Of a stretch of DNA of 22,313 bases, positions 1 through 7,174 are shown one piece after another. Within the stretch, counting starts at the first letter, position 1. Each line of letters opens with the position of its first letter. This DNA comes from a virus, in IMG/VR virus record IMGVR_UViG_3300007735_000488, positions 1-22,313 of that record, one strand, 5' to 3'. The notes under the pieces were generated by a model that had not been told where the DNA came from, made no database searches, and saw only the letters and a program-made list of their open reading frames with translations. Both the position numbers and the translations under genes were made by a program.

Positions 1-1
1 A

Positions 2-691
2 AATGTTGGTGGTGCAGAGGTAGACAGCGCATATATTTCTGCTAATCATGTGATTTTTCAAGGAAATAATATTATTAATTCGGGAAATGTGGGATTAAAG
101 GGATCTTGTGTAAAAAAATCAATAACATGTAAAGGAAATAATATAAATGGTACTAGAACATCACCAGGAATTCTTTTAAAAGGAAGAAGCAGTTCTCATT
201 TAGAGTGGAATGGATTGTGTGAGTACATTGATGCTTCAGACAATACAGTTAATAATGGAGTTTTTACAATAAATTATTCTTTAAGTTCTGGTTCACTTTC
301 GGATTATAGTTTATTTTATTTTGATTCTGCAGTCTTTAAAAATAATGTAATGGGCACAGATGCAAAAACATTTATAGTAAATTCCAATCCTGGATTTTTA
401 TTAAACGAAAAAATAACAGGAAATGATTCTGGGGCAATAGCAACAATTAACGCTTTTCAGGGAATTACACAATTTGGTATAGGGGTAACCAATTACAGTG
501 GTTCCTTCACGACAAATGAAATTATAACCGGAAATATTTCTGGAATAACTACAATTTTACAAGGAATAACATCTACTCATAAATATGGTTCTTTTATTTT
601 TTCTGGTAATAATTTGTGGAGTGGAAATAATGCTTGGTGGAGTGGTTTTACCTTAACTATTTCTTCTGTAACCAACAAAAATAACTTATAA
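2..691 (+). CDS. Beta-helix-like virion/fibre protein, C-terminal part (5' end outside window)
   Basis: The frame is open to the left edge of the window, so this is the C-terminal 229 residues of a longer protein; the first in-frame start-like codon, GTG at 50, is probably internal. The visible N-terminal part has short Asn/Gly-rich turns with regularly spaced hydrophobic pairs (HVIFQGNNIINSGNVG, then CVKKSITCKGNNINGT), as in right-handed parallel beta-helices of phage tailspikes. Further on an imperfect repeat appears twice (LLNEKITGNDSGAIATI and TTNEIITGNISGITTIL), a motif type common in phage structural proteins. It ends in a Trp/Asn/Gly-rich stretch. No catalytic residues can be identified. 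The DNA is very AT-rich: 15 of 60 bases are G or C in the line starting at 361. The next gene begins 1 base after the stop. A role in a tail fibre or spike is inferred from fold style and neighbours. Confidence 0.6.
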   Translation, partial: NVGGAEVDSAYISANHVIFQGNNIINSGNVGLKGSCVKKSITCKGNNINGTRTSPGILLKGRSSSHLEWNGLCEYIDASDNTVNNGVFTINYSLSSGSLSDYSLFYFDSAVFKNNVMGTDAKTFIVNSNPGFLLNEKITGNDSGAIATINAFQGITQFGIGVTNYSGSFTTNEIITGNISGITTILQGITSTHKYGSFIFSGNNLWSGNNAWWSGFTLTISSVTNKNNL

Positions 692-692
692 A

Positions 693-2342
693 ATGAAGGT
701 AAAAATAAAAGAAAATATTAGTTTATTAAACGCCAAATACCAATATGTTAATGGTGAAAATATTTTTACTTTAAAAATTACAGACAAATACAAATGGTTA
801 ACACTGCCTGTAAAAATAACACCAATAAAAGTAGACAATAAAACAGAAAATTTAGAATGGATAGAGTATCCAGCAACGTATTCTTACGTTTTATTAAATA
901 GTATAACCAATCCTAAAAGTATTAGTGTAAGTGTTAACGATTTTGGTTGCTTGGTTACAAATGAAGGCAAAGTTGTGTGTTTTGGTAATAACGATAAAGG
1001 GCAATGCTCTATACCAGAACAAATAAAAACACAAAATGTAAAACAAATTTCTTGTGGGTATAATCATACCGTTGCTCTTTTAGAGAACGGTCAAATTATT
1101 GGTTGGGGAGCTACCGGTTCTGGTGTCGGTCAATACGGTACAGAAACAATAATGGGGCAAATTAGTGCAGCAGGACTAACTGTAAGTAAAATTGATGCCG
1201 GTGCAGAACATGCTCTTGCTTTATTGAGTAATGGTGATGTGGTTGCGTGGGGTAAAAATGAAGCAGCACAATTAAGTGATACCGACAAGTATTGGACCTG
1301 GCCAGAATATATAAATCCAGGATGGGCTGGAGGATACCATCCACAAAGTAATGAAGGATTTAAGTACTATTCTGATCGATCCGCAAGACCAAACAGCGAT
1401 GGTAGTGGAAGGCTGTATCGGTGTGGTCCTTCTTACGACAATAAACGACATAATGGTTGTGAATCACTAAACAGATCAATACTGCCTGAACATTATTTAT
1501 GGACGCCTGCAGGAATAACGGTTTATCCTTGGGCATACGTAGACGCTGCTGCTCCTAATGCATGGGAACCTACTACTGGAGCACCATACGATTATCAGTT
1601 TTCAAGAGCTACAACAAACGATCCAACTAATATAAATTACGGAGGTGGTGGTTGGACCGGAGCAGCAGGCAGCACGTCTGCTATGGGATACTCTTTTAAA
1701 AAATACACAGATATATCTGCTGGTCGATCCCATAATTTATTGTTAGCGACAGACGGAAAGATAGAATTGTGGGGAGATAATTTTTACTATAACGTGTCTG
1801 GTAGCGGAAGCCATAGTTTGGCTGCAGCCAGAAATTGTCCTTACGGATTATGTTATAGAAGAATAGGTTCAGGTTATGGTGGTTACGACACTAATTTAGG
1901 TATAACAATAGATTACGGAGATAATAGTGCACCAACAGTTAAAACGTTTAAAACTACCGCAAATTCTGTAAGCAAAATAGCCACTTCTTACTATGGAAAC
2001 ATGGTTATAAAATCTGATGGTACTGTTTTTGCTTGGGATAGAAACGAATGCGGTGAATGTACAACTTTAAATTCTGTTACAGGAGTTACTTTTACGTTTA
2101 TTAATGGAGCGTATCGTCACAATCTAGGTATTGGAATTACCGGCAGTTTACATATTTCCGGCTGTTGGGTTGGTGAAGATGATGGTGGAATAACTTCTCC
2201 ATATAAACCGTCTGTTGGGTCCAATACATATCAATGGGCTGGAGGTAGTCGTGATTGGAGTGCCGGTGTTTTGACGGAAGGGACTGTGGTTTTCTGGGGT
2301 CAATCTATTTCTAAAATTAAAGGATTTACTTTATTTAATTAA
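693..2342 (+). CDS. RCC1-type beta-propeller protein, probable fibre/adhesion protein
   Basis: A 549-residue protein with repeats of the RCC1/BLIP-II type, in which a hydrophobic strand, a His or equivalent and a 'G.v..WG.n' strand recur. Blades are visible near residues 78-105 (LVTNEGKVVCFGNN), 117-147 (CGYNHTVALLENGQIIGWG), 165-194 (AGAEHALALLSNGDVVAWG), 338-363 (AGRSHNLLLATDGKIELWG), 427-455 (MVIKSDGTVFAWDRNE), and degenerate ones near 471-487 and 509-536 (GVLTEGTVVFWGQS). That makes about seven, the usual number for an RCC1 propeller. Residues about 197-336 form an insertion between blades 3 and 4. The first 75 residues are a separate N-terminal domain. The start lies 1 base after the previous stop, with no clear Shine-Dalgarno sequence. 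RCC1 repeats normally mediate protein binding; a receptor-binding or decoration role here is inferred from the neighbouring fibre genes. The 5' part is far more AT-rich than the 3' part. Confidence 0.8.
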   Translation: MKVKIKENISLLNAKYQYVNGENIFTLKITDKYKWLTLPVKITPIKVDNKTENLEWIEYPATYSYVLLNSITNPKSISVSVNDFGCLVTNEGKVVCFGNNDKGQCSIPEQIKTQNVKQISCGYNHTVALLENGQIIGWGATGSGVGQYGTETIMGQISAAGLTVSKIDAGAEHALALLSNGDVVAWGKNEAAQLSDTDKYWTWPEYINPGWAGGYHPQSNEGFKYYSDRSARPNSDGSGRLYRCGPSYDNKRHNGCESLNRSILPEHYLWTPAGITVYPWAYVDAAAPNAWEPTTGAPYDYQFSRATTNDPTNINYGGGGWTGAAGSTSAMGYSFKKYTDISAGRSHNLLLATDGKIELWGDNFYYNVSGSGSHSLAAARNCPYGLCYRRIGSGYGGYDTNLGITIDYGDNSAPTVKTFKTTANSVSKIATSYYGNMVIKSDGTVFAWDRNECGECTTLNSVTGVTFTFINGAYRHNLGIGITGSLHISGCWVGEDDGGITSPYKPSVGSNTYQWAGGSRDWSAGVLTEGTVVFWGQSISKIKGFTLFN

Positions 2343-2345
2343 TGT

Positions 2346-3716
2346 ATGGACAAATTTCAAGACTATTTTAGAAAAAATTTAGGCCAGATTACAGAAGAAA
2401 AAGTAATTCCAGTTGTAGTTTCGCCCAATCCAAATCCGGGTTTGCGTGGGCCTATAGGACCTATGGGTCCTCCTGGCCCGCAGGGACCTCCAGGAGAAGA
2501 CGGATGGGCTGGCCCTAAAGGAGATAAGGGCGACCAAGGTTCTGTTGGTCCTATTGGCCCCATGGGACCACAGGGACCACAAGGACCTAAAGGAGACAAA
2601 GGTGAACCAGGAGATGTGGGATGGCCCGGAGACAGGGGCGAACCTGGAGTTCAAGGGCCAAAAGGAGACAGGGGAGATACTGGAGAACGCGGTCCACAGG
2701 GTCCTATTGGTCCTATAGGACCCAAAGGAGAACCTGGTATACCTGGTAAAGACGGAAAACCAGGACTTAAAGGAGACCGTGGTGACCAAGGAATTCCTGG
2801 TCCGGAAGGGCCAAGAGGAGAACAGGGTCCTGCTGGTCCCGTTGGTCCTAAGGGGCCCAAAGGAGAACGTGGTCCCAAAGGCGACTCTGGAACACCCGGT
2901 CCTCAAGGTCCTAAAGGAGAACCCGGAGACCGTGGACCCAAAGGTGAGCCTGGAGAACCGGGCCCCGTTGGTGTTGTACAAGCAGAATTTCCATTAGTTC
3001 TAGAAGACCAGACCCTTTCGTTTGATGGATCTAAATTTAAAGAAGAGTTAACCAAACTCGTAAAAACTAAACTAGACGCCCAGACGGTAGCACAAAACTT
3101 TAGTTGGTTAAACACCGGTTCTGTTGGTGGTGGTGCCGTAGGTGTGTACCACGAAAGTGCTCGTGTAATTAAATCTGTTAACGATTTAAATTTCAAGGGC
3201 AGCAGTGTCTCCATTGTCAGAAAAGGCAAACAGGTTGATGTGAGTGTACGTGGCACTGGTATAGTGTTTACGTACGCAGAAGACCCACCAGCAAGCGGCG
3301 TATCCATGGGTGATCGCTGGATGGACTCAGATACAGGAGTGGAATACGTATGGGTAGACGATGGCAACAGCTCCCAATGGATTCAGCCAACCAACACCGC
3401 ACAAAACGCAACGTCTAAAATTTCTATACTGGAAACCACATCCATCACTGGTGCCACATACTCTGCAACACCTTTAGACTACTATATTGGTGTGAGTTAT
3501 GCTGGTCAGTCTATGATTACCCTTCCAGTAAATCCTGAAACCGGTCGTGAAATAGTTGTAAAAGACGAATCAGGTCATGCAGGAGACAATATCAATCGTT
3601 GGATTACTATTTCTGGTTCCGGTTCAGACAAGATAGACAATCAAGACACCGCAGTACTTAACATAAGTAACGGTGCACTACAGTTCATATACAACAACGG
3701 ATGGAGAATCATATGA
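2346..3716 (+). CDS. Collagen-like virion fibre protein
   Basis: A 456-residue protein. Residues 1-31 form a leader, probably an attachment segment. Residues 32-211 are 60 consecutive Gly-X-Y triplets without a break, rich in Pro at X or Y and in KGD/KGE/RGE pairs that stabilise triple helices through salt bridges. Residues 212-456 form a globular C-terminal region with a Trp-containing stretch ([18 protein letters not shown]) and a beta-rich end ([18 protein letters not shown]) of a kind seen in phage structural proteins. Collagen-like tracts occur in phage tail fibres and normally trimerise, so a trimeric fibre shaft with a distal or proximal head is the best reading. The start has no clear Shine-Dalgarno sequence. 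The stop TGA overlaps the start of the next gene (ATGA), implying translational coupling. Gly/Pro codon bias gives this gene higher GC than its upstream neighbours and creates spurious antisense open frames. Confidence 0.88.
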   Translation: MDKFQDYFRKNLGQITEEKVIPVVVSPNPNPGLRGPIGPMGPPGPQGPPGEDGWAGPKGDKGDQGSVGPIGPMGPQGPQGPKGDKGEPGDVGWPGDRGEPGVQGPKGDRGDTGERGPQGPIGPIGPKGEPGIPGKDGKPGLKGDRGDQGIPGPEGPRGEQGPAGPVGPKGPKGERGPKGDSGTPGPQGPKGEPGDRGPKGEPGEPGPVGVVQAEFPLVLEDQTLSFDGSKFKEELTKLVKTKLDAQTVAQNFSWLNTGSVGGGAVGVYHESARVIKSVNDLNFKGSSVSIVRKGKQVDVSVRGTGIVFTYAEDPPASGVSMGDRWMDSDTGVEYVWVDDGNSSQWIQPTNTAQNATSKISILETTSITGATYSATPLDYYIGVSYAGQSMITLPVNPETGREIVVKDESGHAGDNINRWITISGSGSDKIDNQDTAVLNISNGALQFIYNNGWRII

Positions 3717-4948
3717 GTTACTTGTTTAATAATAAGGTTGGTTTTGTTGATAATGCAGTGGACTCGTTTAATCGTTTACGAACGTCAACACCGTTTACCC
3801 TGTTTGACAGCCAACACCGTTACAAGATTAACGATAAATGGGATACTTTTGGTGTGACCGGCGGAACCGCAACATACGCACTAAACGAAAGTGCAGTTAA
3901 ATTAACCGTAGGAACTACTCTGGGCAGCAAGTGCACCCGTGAAACTAAACGCGTATTTCCGTATCAACCCGGAAAATCTTTACTGGTCTTAAACACGTTT
4001 GCCATGAATACACCCAAAGACGGATTACGTCAACGTGTAGGTTATTTTGGAATTACTGGAGGAGCTACTGCAGGAATTCCGTACAACGGAATTTTCTTAC
4101 AACAAGACGGACTAACACTTTCTTTGGTTATGCAGTCTGCTTCACTAAACACTACCACAACTGTAAACCAATCAGACTGGAACGGAGACAAGTTTGACGG
4201 TACTGGGGCGTCCGGTAGAACAGTAGACGTTACTAAAGCAAACATATTTTGGGCAGACATAGAATGGTTAGGTGTTGGTGATGTGCGTACCGGATTCTTT
4301 GTGGACGGAAAACCGGTGATTGCACACACATTTCATAACGATAACATAAATCCTTCAACATACATGACTACGGCTGTATTGCCTATTCGTTACGAGATAA
4401 CCAACACCACAGCTCAAGCTGCAGGCAGCACAATGACCCAGATATGTTCTAGTGTGATGAGCGAAGCTGGCTACGAAGGGTTTGCCCGCCGTTTTAATGT
4501 TACACACGACGGAGCAACCACTAAAACATTAACTGTAGCAGGAACACAGTATCCTATTATTGCGTTACGTCTTGCTCCAGACCGATTGGATTCGGTAATT
4601 GTTCCGTCCAATATTAGTACCATAGTTCAAGAAACTACAAACAATAAACCGGATACTGTTCAGTATCGTATCTTATTAAATCCTGAAATAACAGGTGGAA
4701 CATGGGAAACACATTACAGTGGAAACGTACAGTACAATAAAACAGCAACCAGTATAACCGGAGGTACCGATATTATTGGTGGCTACATCAGCAGTAGTGG
4801 AGCGTTTATTTTAGACGATGTAAACAGCTTTAATTTCCAGTTAGGCCGAACACAAACCGGTGTTAGCGATGTTATAGCATTTACTCTTACTCCCATAAAC
4901 GCCGGTTCACAGATATGTGCAGATTTCTCTTGGTTTGATATCGTATAA
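3713..4948 (+). CDS. Putative virion structural protein, 411 residues
   Basis: The chosen start at 3713 forms an ATGA overlap with the collagen-like gene and has GGAG at 3703-3706, six bases upstream; an in-frame ATG at 3701 would leave no such ribosome binding site. I do not recognise a named family. The protein is rich in Thr, Gly, Asn and Val with alternating hydrophobic residues, as expected of beta-structured virion proteins. It contains a jelly-roll-like middle (residues about 20-220) and a C-terminal section ([15 protein letters not shown], then [20 protein letters not shown]) resembling conserved C-terminal domains of structural proteins in marine T4-like phages. There is no signal peptide or membrane segment. 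The stop codon TAA lies inside a TATAAATA late promoter octamer. A fibre or baseplate-periphery role is inferred from context only. Confidence 0.72.
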   Translation: MSYLFNNKVGFVDNAVDSFNRLRTSTPFTLFDSQHRYKINDKWDTFGVTGGTATYALNESAVKLTVGTTLGSKCTRETKRVFPYQPGKSLLVLNTFAMNTPKDGLRQRVGYFGITGGATAGIPYNGIFLQQDGLTLSLVMQSASLNTTTTVNQSDWNGDKFDGTGASGRTVDVTKANIFWADIEWLGVGDVRTGFFVDGKPVIAHTFHNDNINPSTYMTTAVLPIRYEITNTTAQAAGSTMTQICSSVMSEAGYEGFARRFNVTHDGATTKTLTVAGTQYPIIALRLAPDRLDSVIVPSNISTIVQETTNNKPDTVQYRILLNPEITGGTWETHYSGNVQYNKTATSITGGTDIIGGYISSSGAFILDDVNSFNFQLGRTQTGVSDVIAFTLTPINAGSQICADFSWFDIV

Positions 4949-4951
4949 ATA
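4944..4951 (+). promoter_or_regulatory. T4-type late promoter TATAAATA
   Basis: Exact match to the T4 late promoter octamer read by the gp55 late sigma factor family. It spans the stop codon of the preceding gene (TAA at 4946-4948) and lies 13 bases before the ATG of the next fibre gene, so a transcript starting about six bases after the octamer would have a leader of only some 7 bases. Confidence 0.75.
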
Positions 4952-4964
4952 CCTTTAACCTATT

Positions 4965-6614
4965 ATGCCCCTAGATTTTCCATCAAATCCTGCAGTAAAT
5001 GAACAGTACGTGTACGCTGGTCGTACATGGGTATGGAACGGAGCCGCTTGGGATTCGTACAATCCCGGAATAACCGCGTACGTTTCCAGACTAAATGGAT
5101 TTACAGGTGGAGTAACTCTGGCAGAAGGCTCAAACGTAACTATATCGTCGGCCAATAATATAATTACTATTTCTTCATCTGGCTCTGTTGGAAGCTCTGG
5201 TGTTTCTAGTTTTAACGGACTGACTGGTGCGGTTACAGGAGTTGGGTCGTTTAATGGTCTAACCGGTGCTGTTACAGGAGTTACCACCTCTACATCTAAC
5301 AGGTTTACAGCCACACAGATATTTGCTGCAGGTCTTACCGCATCAGGAATAACTACACCCAACGTGTATCCACCACCTACTGGCACTCTTGTTTTAGGTG
5401 TTCCTAGTTCTGCTACTAACATAACTGTGAACGATTCTCAAGAAACAGTAAGTATAATAGCAGGATCTCAACTTTTAATACAAACAGCTACCTCTGTTAC
5501 TGATGCTTTTAGTGTTAGTACTGATCAAACTGTTGCGGTTCCGTTTACTGTTTATACTGACACTACTGGATCTCAAAATGCTGTAGAAATAGTAGACGAA
5601 TCTTCTAATGTTCTGGCAGGAATAACACCTAAAGGTGTTGCATTTTTTAACAGAGGATTAACCGGATCTGGCCTTACATTGATTGGTAATGGTCTGATAA
5701 CAGGATCGCTTGAGGTTGACGGTACTCTGATATTAGGTAGCGGTCAAGGTATAACAGGAGCTGTAACTTCGTTTAATAGACTAACAGGAGCAGTATCAGG
5801 TGTTACTCAGATAAATGCTGGTTCTGGCATTAATATTTCTGGTACCACTAATGTTACTGTAACCAATATTGGTGTTACAGGATTTAACGGAGCAACCGGA
5901 AACGTTACAGGAGTTACTGGAGTTGTGGCAGGTACTGGTATTAGTGTATCCGGAACAACACGCCCCACAATCACCAATACTGGTGTGCAAACCTGGAACG
6001 GATTGACAGGTGCTGTAACCGGTGTTACCACTTCTGTAGCTAATACATTTACTGCGCCTCAAACATTTGCTAGAGGAATAACACTCACCACACCAGATAC
6101 TAGCACAGTACCATTAGTTATATACAGTGATACCTCTTCTATTACAGATACAATACAAATTTATGATGAATCTAATAATTTAGGATTATATTATAACCTA
6201 ACTTCTGGTTTGGTTGTAAATTCAACTATATCAGGAACACAGCTTATTTCTACCAGTTCCATACAGTTTGGTTCTCAGTTTGTATGTAATTTAAATACAG
6301 AAAGAACACCATTAACCACAACAGCTGCAAACCAAACCATCAGTACCACTACAGTGATTGTTGAATCTGAACCTATTTTTCGTACTATTGAATTTACTGT
6401 TCAAGCGTCCACAACAACAGCATACGAAACATTAAAAATTACTGTAATTCACGACAACACCAACACATACAACACTCAGTACGGAGTAGTTCGTTCTGGT
6501 GGTAGTTTAGGCACATACACCACAACTCTTTCTGGTGATAATTTATTATTACGAGTAACCCCCACAACAGCAAACACAACGTATACAGTTGTTAAAAAGA
6601 TATTAGAAGTATAA
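4965..6614 (+). CDS. Tail fibre-like protein with FNGLTGAV-type repeats
   Basis: A 549-residue protein. The N-terminal domain (MPLDFPSNPAVNEQYVYAGR, then WVWNGAAWDSYNP) is the 'FPSNP...W.WNG.AWD' type found at the start of many phage fibre and structural proteins, and is paralogous to the start of the gene at 7175. Six copies of an FNGLTGAVTGV-like motif follow (one as WNG, others degenerate), separated by beta-rich Gly/Thr/Ser stretches. Two of them begin a longer module ending in NTFTA.Q.F..GI. The last 100 residues or so (from about RTPLTTTAANQTIS) form a domain resembling the C-terminal domain of structural proteins in marine T4-like phages. The gene has no evident Shine-Dalgarno sequence but is preceded by a consensus late promoter. 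It is probably a homotrimeric fibre or a fibre-associated subunit; its exact location on the virion cannot be decided here. Confidence 0.82.
   Translation: MPLDFPSNPAVNEQYVYAGRTWVWNGAAWDSYNPGITAYVSRLNGFTGGVTLAEGSNVTISSANNIITISSSGSVGSSGVSSFNGLTGAVTGVGSFNGLTGAVTGVTTSTSNRFTATQIFAAGLTASGITTPNVYPPPTGTLVLGVPSSATNITVNDSQETVSIIAGSQLLIQTATSVTDAFSVSTDQTVAVPFTVYTDTTGSQNAVEIVDESSNVLAGITPKGVAFFNRGLTGSGLTLIGNGLITGSLEVDGTLILGSGQGITGAVTSFNRLTGAVSGVTQINAGSGINISGTTNVTVTNIGVTGFNGATGNVTGVTGVVAGTGISVSGTTRPTITNTGVQTWNGLTGAVTGVTTSVANTFTAPQTFARGITLTTPDTSTVPLVIYSDTSSITDTIQIYDESNNLGLYYNLTSGLVVNSTISGTQLISTSSIQFGSQFVCNLNTERTPLTTTAANQTISTTTVIVESEPIFRTIEFTVQASTTTAYETLKITVIHDNTNTYNTQYGVVRSGGSLGTYTTTLSGDNLLLRVTPTTANTTYTVVKKILEV
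5250..5357 (+). repeat. Fibre module copy 1 (FNGLTGAVTGVTTS...)
   Basis: Encodes the 36-residue module FNGLTGAVTGVTTS, then NRFTATQIF and a GLTASG end. It is preceded at 5214 by a shorter FNGLTGAVTGV copy. It matches copies at 5994, 7322 and 8714 at the protein level and partly at the DNA level. Confidence 0.8.
5994..6101 (+). repeat. Fibre module copy 2 (WNGLTGAVTGVTTS...)
   Basis: Encodes WNGLTGAVTGVTTSVANTF followed by TAPQTFARGIT, the second full copy within the gene that begins at 4965. It shares WNG and TTSVAN with the copy at 7322. Confidence 0.8.
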
Positions 6615-6632
6615 TACATAATAAGAAATACC

Positions 6633-6887
6633 ATGGCAGATTTTATACAACCATTCGTAGTACTAGCAGGATTAGCAACAGGCATAACAGCCACGACTGT
6701 TATCACAGAAACTGCATCTCTTCCACTAGCCGTTACCACATTTAATGGAATAACCGGAGATGTGGGTTTTACAGCAGGCACAGGAATAGCTCTGACACAA
6801 TCTGGAAAAAATTTAACAATTACTAACACTCAGGCAGCAGGATCGGTAGATAAAGCTTTCGTGATAGCCATGAGTATAGCTCTATAA
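6633..6887 (+). CDS. Small fibre-associated hypothetical protein, 84 residues
   Basis: An 84-residue protein of unknown function between two fibre genes. Its N-terminal third is hydrophobic and Thr/Ala/Gly-rich (FVVLAGLATGITATTVITET) but too polar to be a clear membrane segment. Residues about 46-55 hold FNGITGDVGF, a single copy of the motif that repeats in both flanking large fibres. Residues about 57-75 (TGIALTQSGKNLTITNTQA) have the pattern that usually follows this motif in fibres. It looks like a free-standing piece of a fibre and may be a small subunit or a remnant of a larger gene. Its TAA stop is embedded in a consensus late promoter. The start at 6633 has no strong Shine-Dalgarno sequence. 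Confidence 0.65.
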   Translation: MADFIQPFVVLAGLATGITATTVITETASLPLAVTTFNGITGDVGFTAGTGIALTQSGKNLTITNTQAAGSVDKAFVIAMSIAL

Positions 6888-6890
6888 ATA
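6883..6890 (+). promoter_or_regulatory. T4-type late promoter TATAAATA
   Basis: Second exact late promoter octamer. The TAA at positions 3-5 of the octamer is the stop codon of the 84-residue gene. The next start is 21 bases downstream, with AGGAG (6898-6902) between them, so the transcript would carry a normal ribosome binding site. Confidence 0.75.
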
Positions 6891-6911
6891 GTACTACAGG
6901 AGTATTTTTAG

Positions 6912-7145
6912 ATGAAACAACTATTAGGAACCGATACAGCAGGCAGTTACACCTTTAATCCCAGTGCTAAAACTGTAACCTTTTCAGGTCTGGCTAGAGC
7001 TATAACTCTTTCTAATATTCTGCTAATCATTCTCAACGAGCAGAAGAAACAAGCCACGCTAATGGGTGATGTTTCTAAAATTGCAGAGCTAGATACCATG
7101 ATATTTGAAACGGAAACAACTTTAACAAAATTAAAAAATATTTAA
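6912..7145 (+). CDS. Small virion-associated hypothetical protein, 77 residues
   Basis: A 77-residue protein. The N-terminal half (QLLGTDTAGSYTFNPSAKTV, then TFSGLARAITLSNILLII) has the 'GSYTFN...KTVTFSGL...ILLI' pattern that I associate with a small domain at the start of fibre-like proteins of marine phages. The C-terminal half, from about residue 44 (NEQKKQATLMGDVSKIAELD, then TMIFETETTLTKLKNI), is predicted helical with heptad-like hydrophobic spacing, so it could form a short coiled coil. AGGAG lies 9 bases upstream of the ATG and the gene is served by the late promoter at 6883. It may be an attachment or joint peptide between fibres, but the function is unknown. Confidence 0.68.
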   Translation: MKQLLGTDTAGSYTFNPSAKTVTFSGLARAITLSNILLIILNEQKKQATLMGDVSKIAELDTMIFETETTLTKLKNI

Positions 7146-7148
7146 ATA
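7141..7148 (+). promoter_or_regulatory. Probable late promoter TTTAAATA (one mismatch)
   Basis: One mismatch from TATAAATA. As in the two exact copies, the stop codon of the preceding gene (TAA, 7143-7145) occupies positions 3-5. It lies 26 bases before the start of the largest fibre gene and is followed by an AT-rich leader. The mismatch makes it less certain. Confidence 0.45.
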
Positions 7149-7174
7149 AAATATTTTTAAAATTGCTGTAATCC

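Noticed and set aside
1310-1638. TATAAATC at 1310 and TATAAATT at 1631 as late promoters
   Set aside because: They lie inside the RCC1-like coding region with no gene start nearby, and one-mismatch octamers are expected by chance in AT-rich DNA.
2439-2978. Short-period repetition that could suggest a CRISPR or minisatellite array
   Set aside because: The repetition is codon-level Gly-X-Y periodicity, with no conserved repeat-spacer unit.
2379-2981. Long antisense open frames across the collagen-like gene (200, 78 and 75 codons)
   Set aside because: They arise from the three-base periodicity of Gly-X-Y coding DNA read on the other strand, yield low-complexity Pro/Ser/Gly peptides and have no ribosome binding sites. 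All other genes are on the + strand.
2903-3367. Antisense frame of 154 codons, and a similar one at 4955-5422
   Set aside because: Both are shadows of confident + strand genes, with unnatural Pro/Thr/Val-rich composition and no family pattern.
3701-4948. ATG at 3701 as the start of the 3713 gene
   Set aside because: It would place GGAG inside the coding region; ATG 3713 has the right spacing and forms a normal ATGA overlap.
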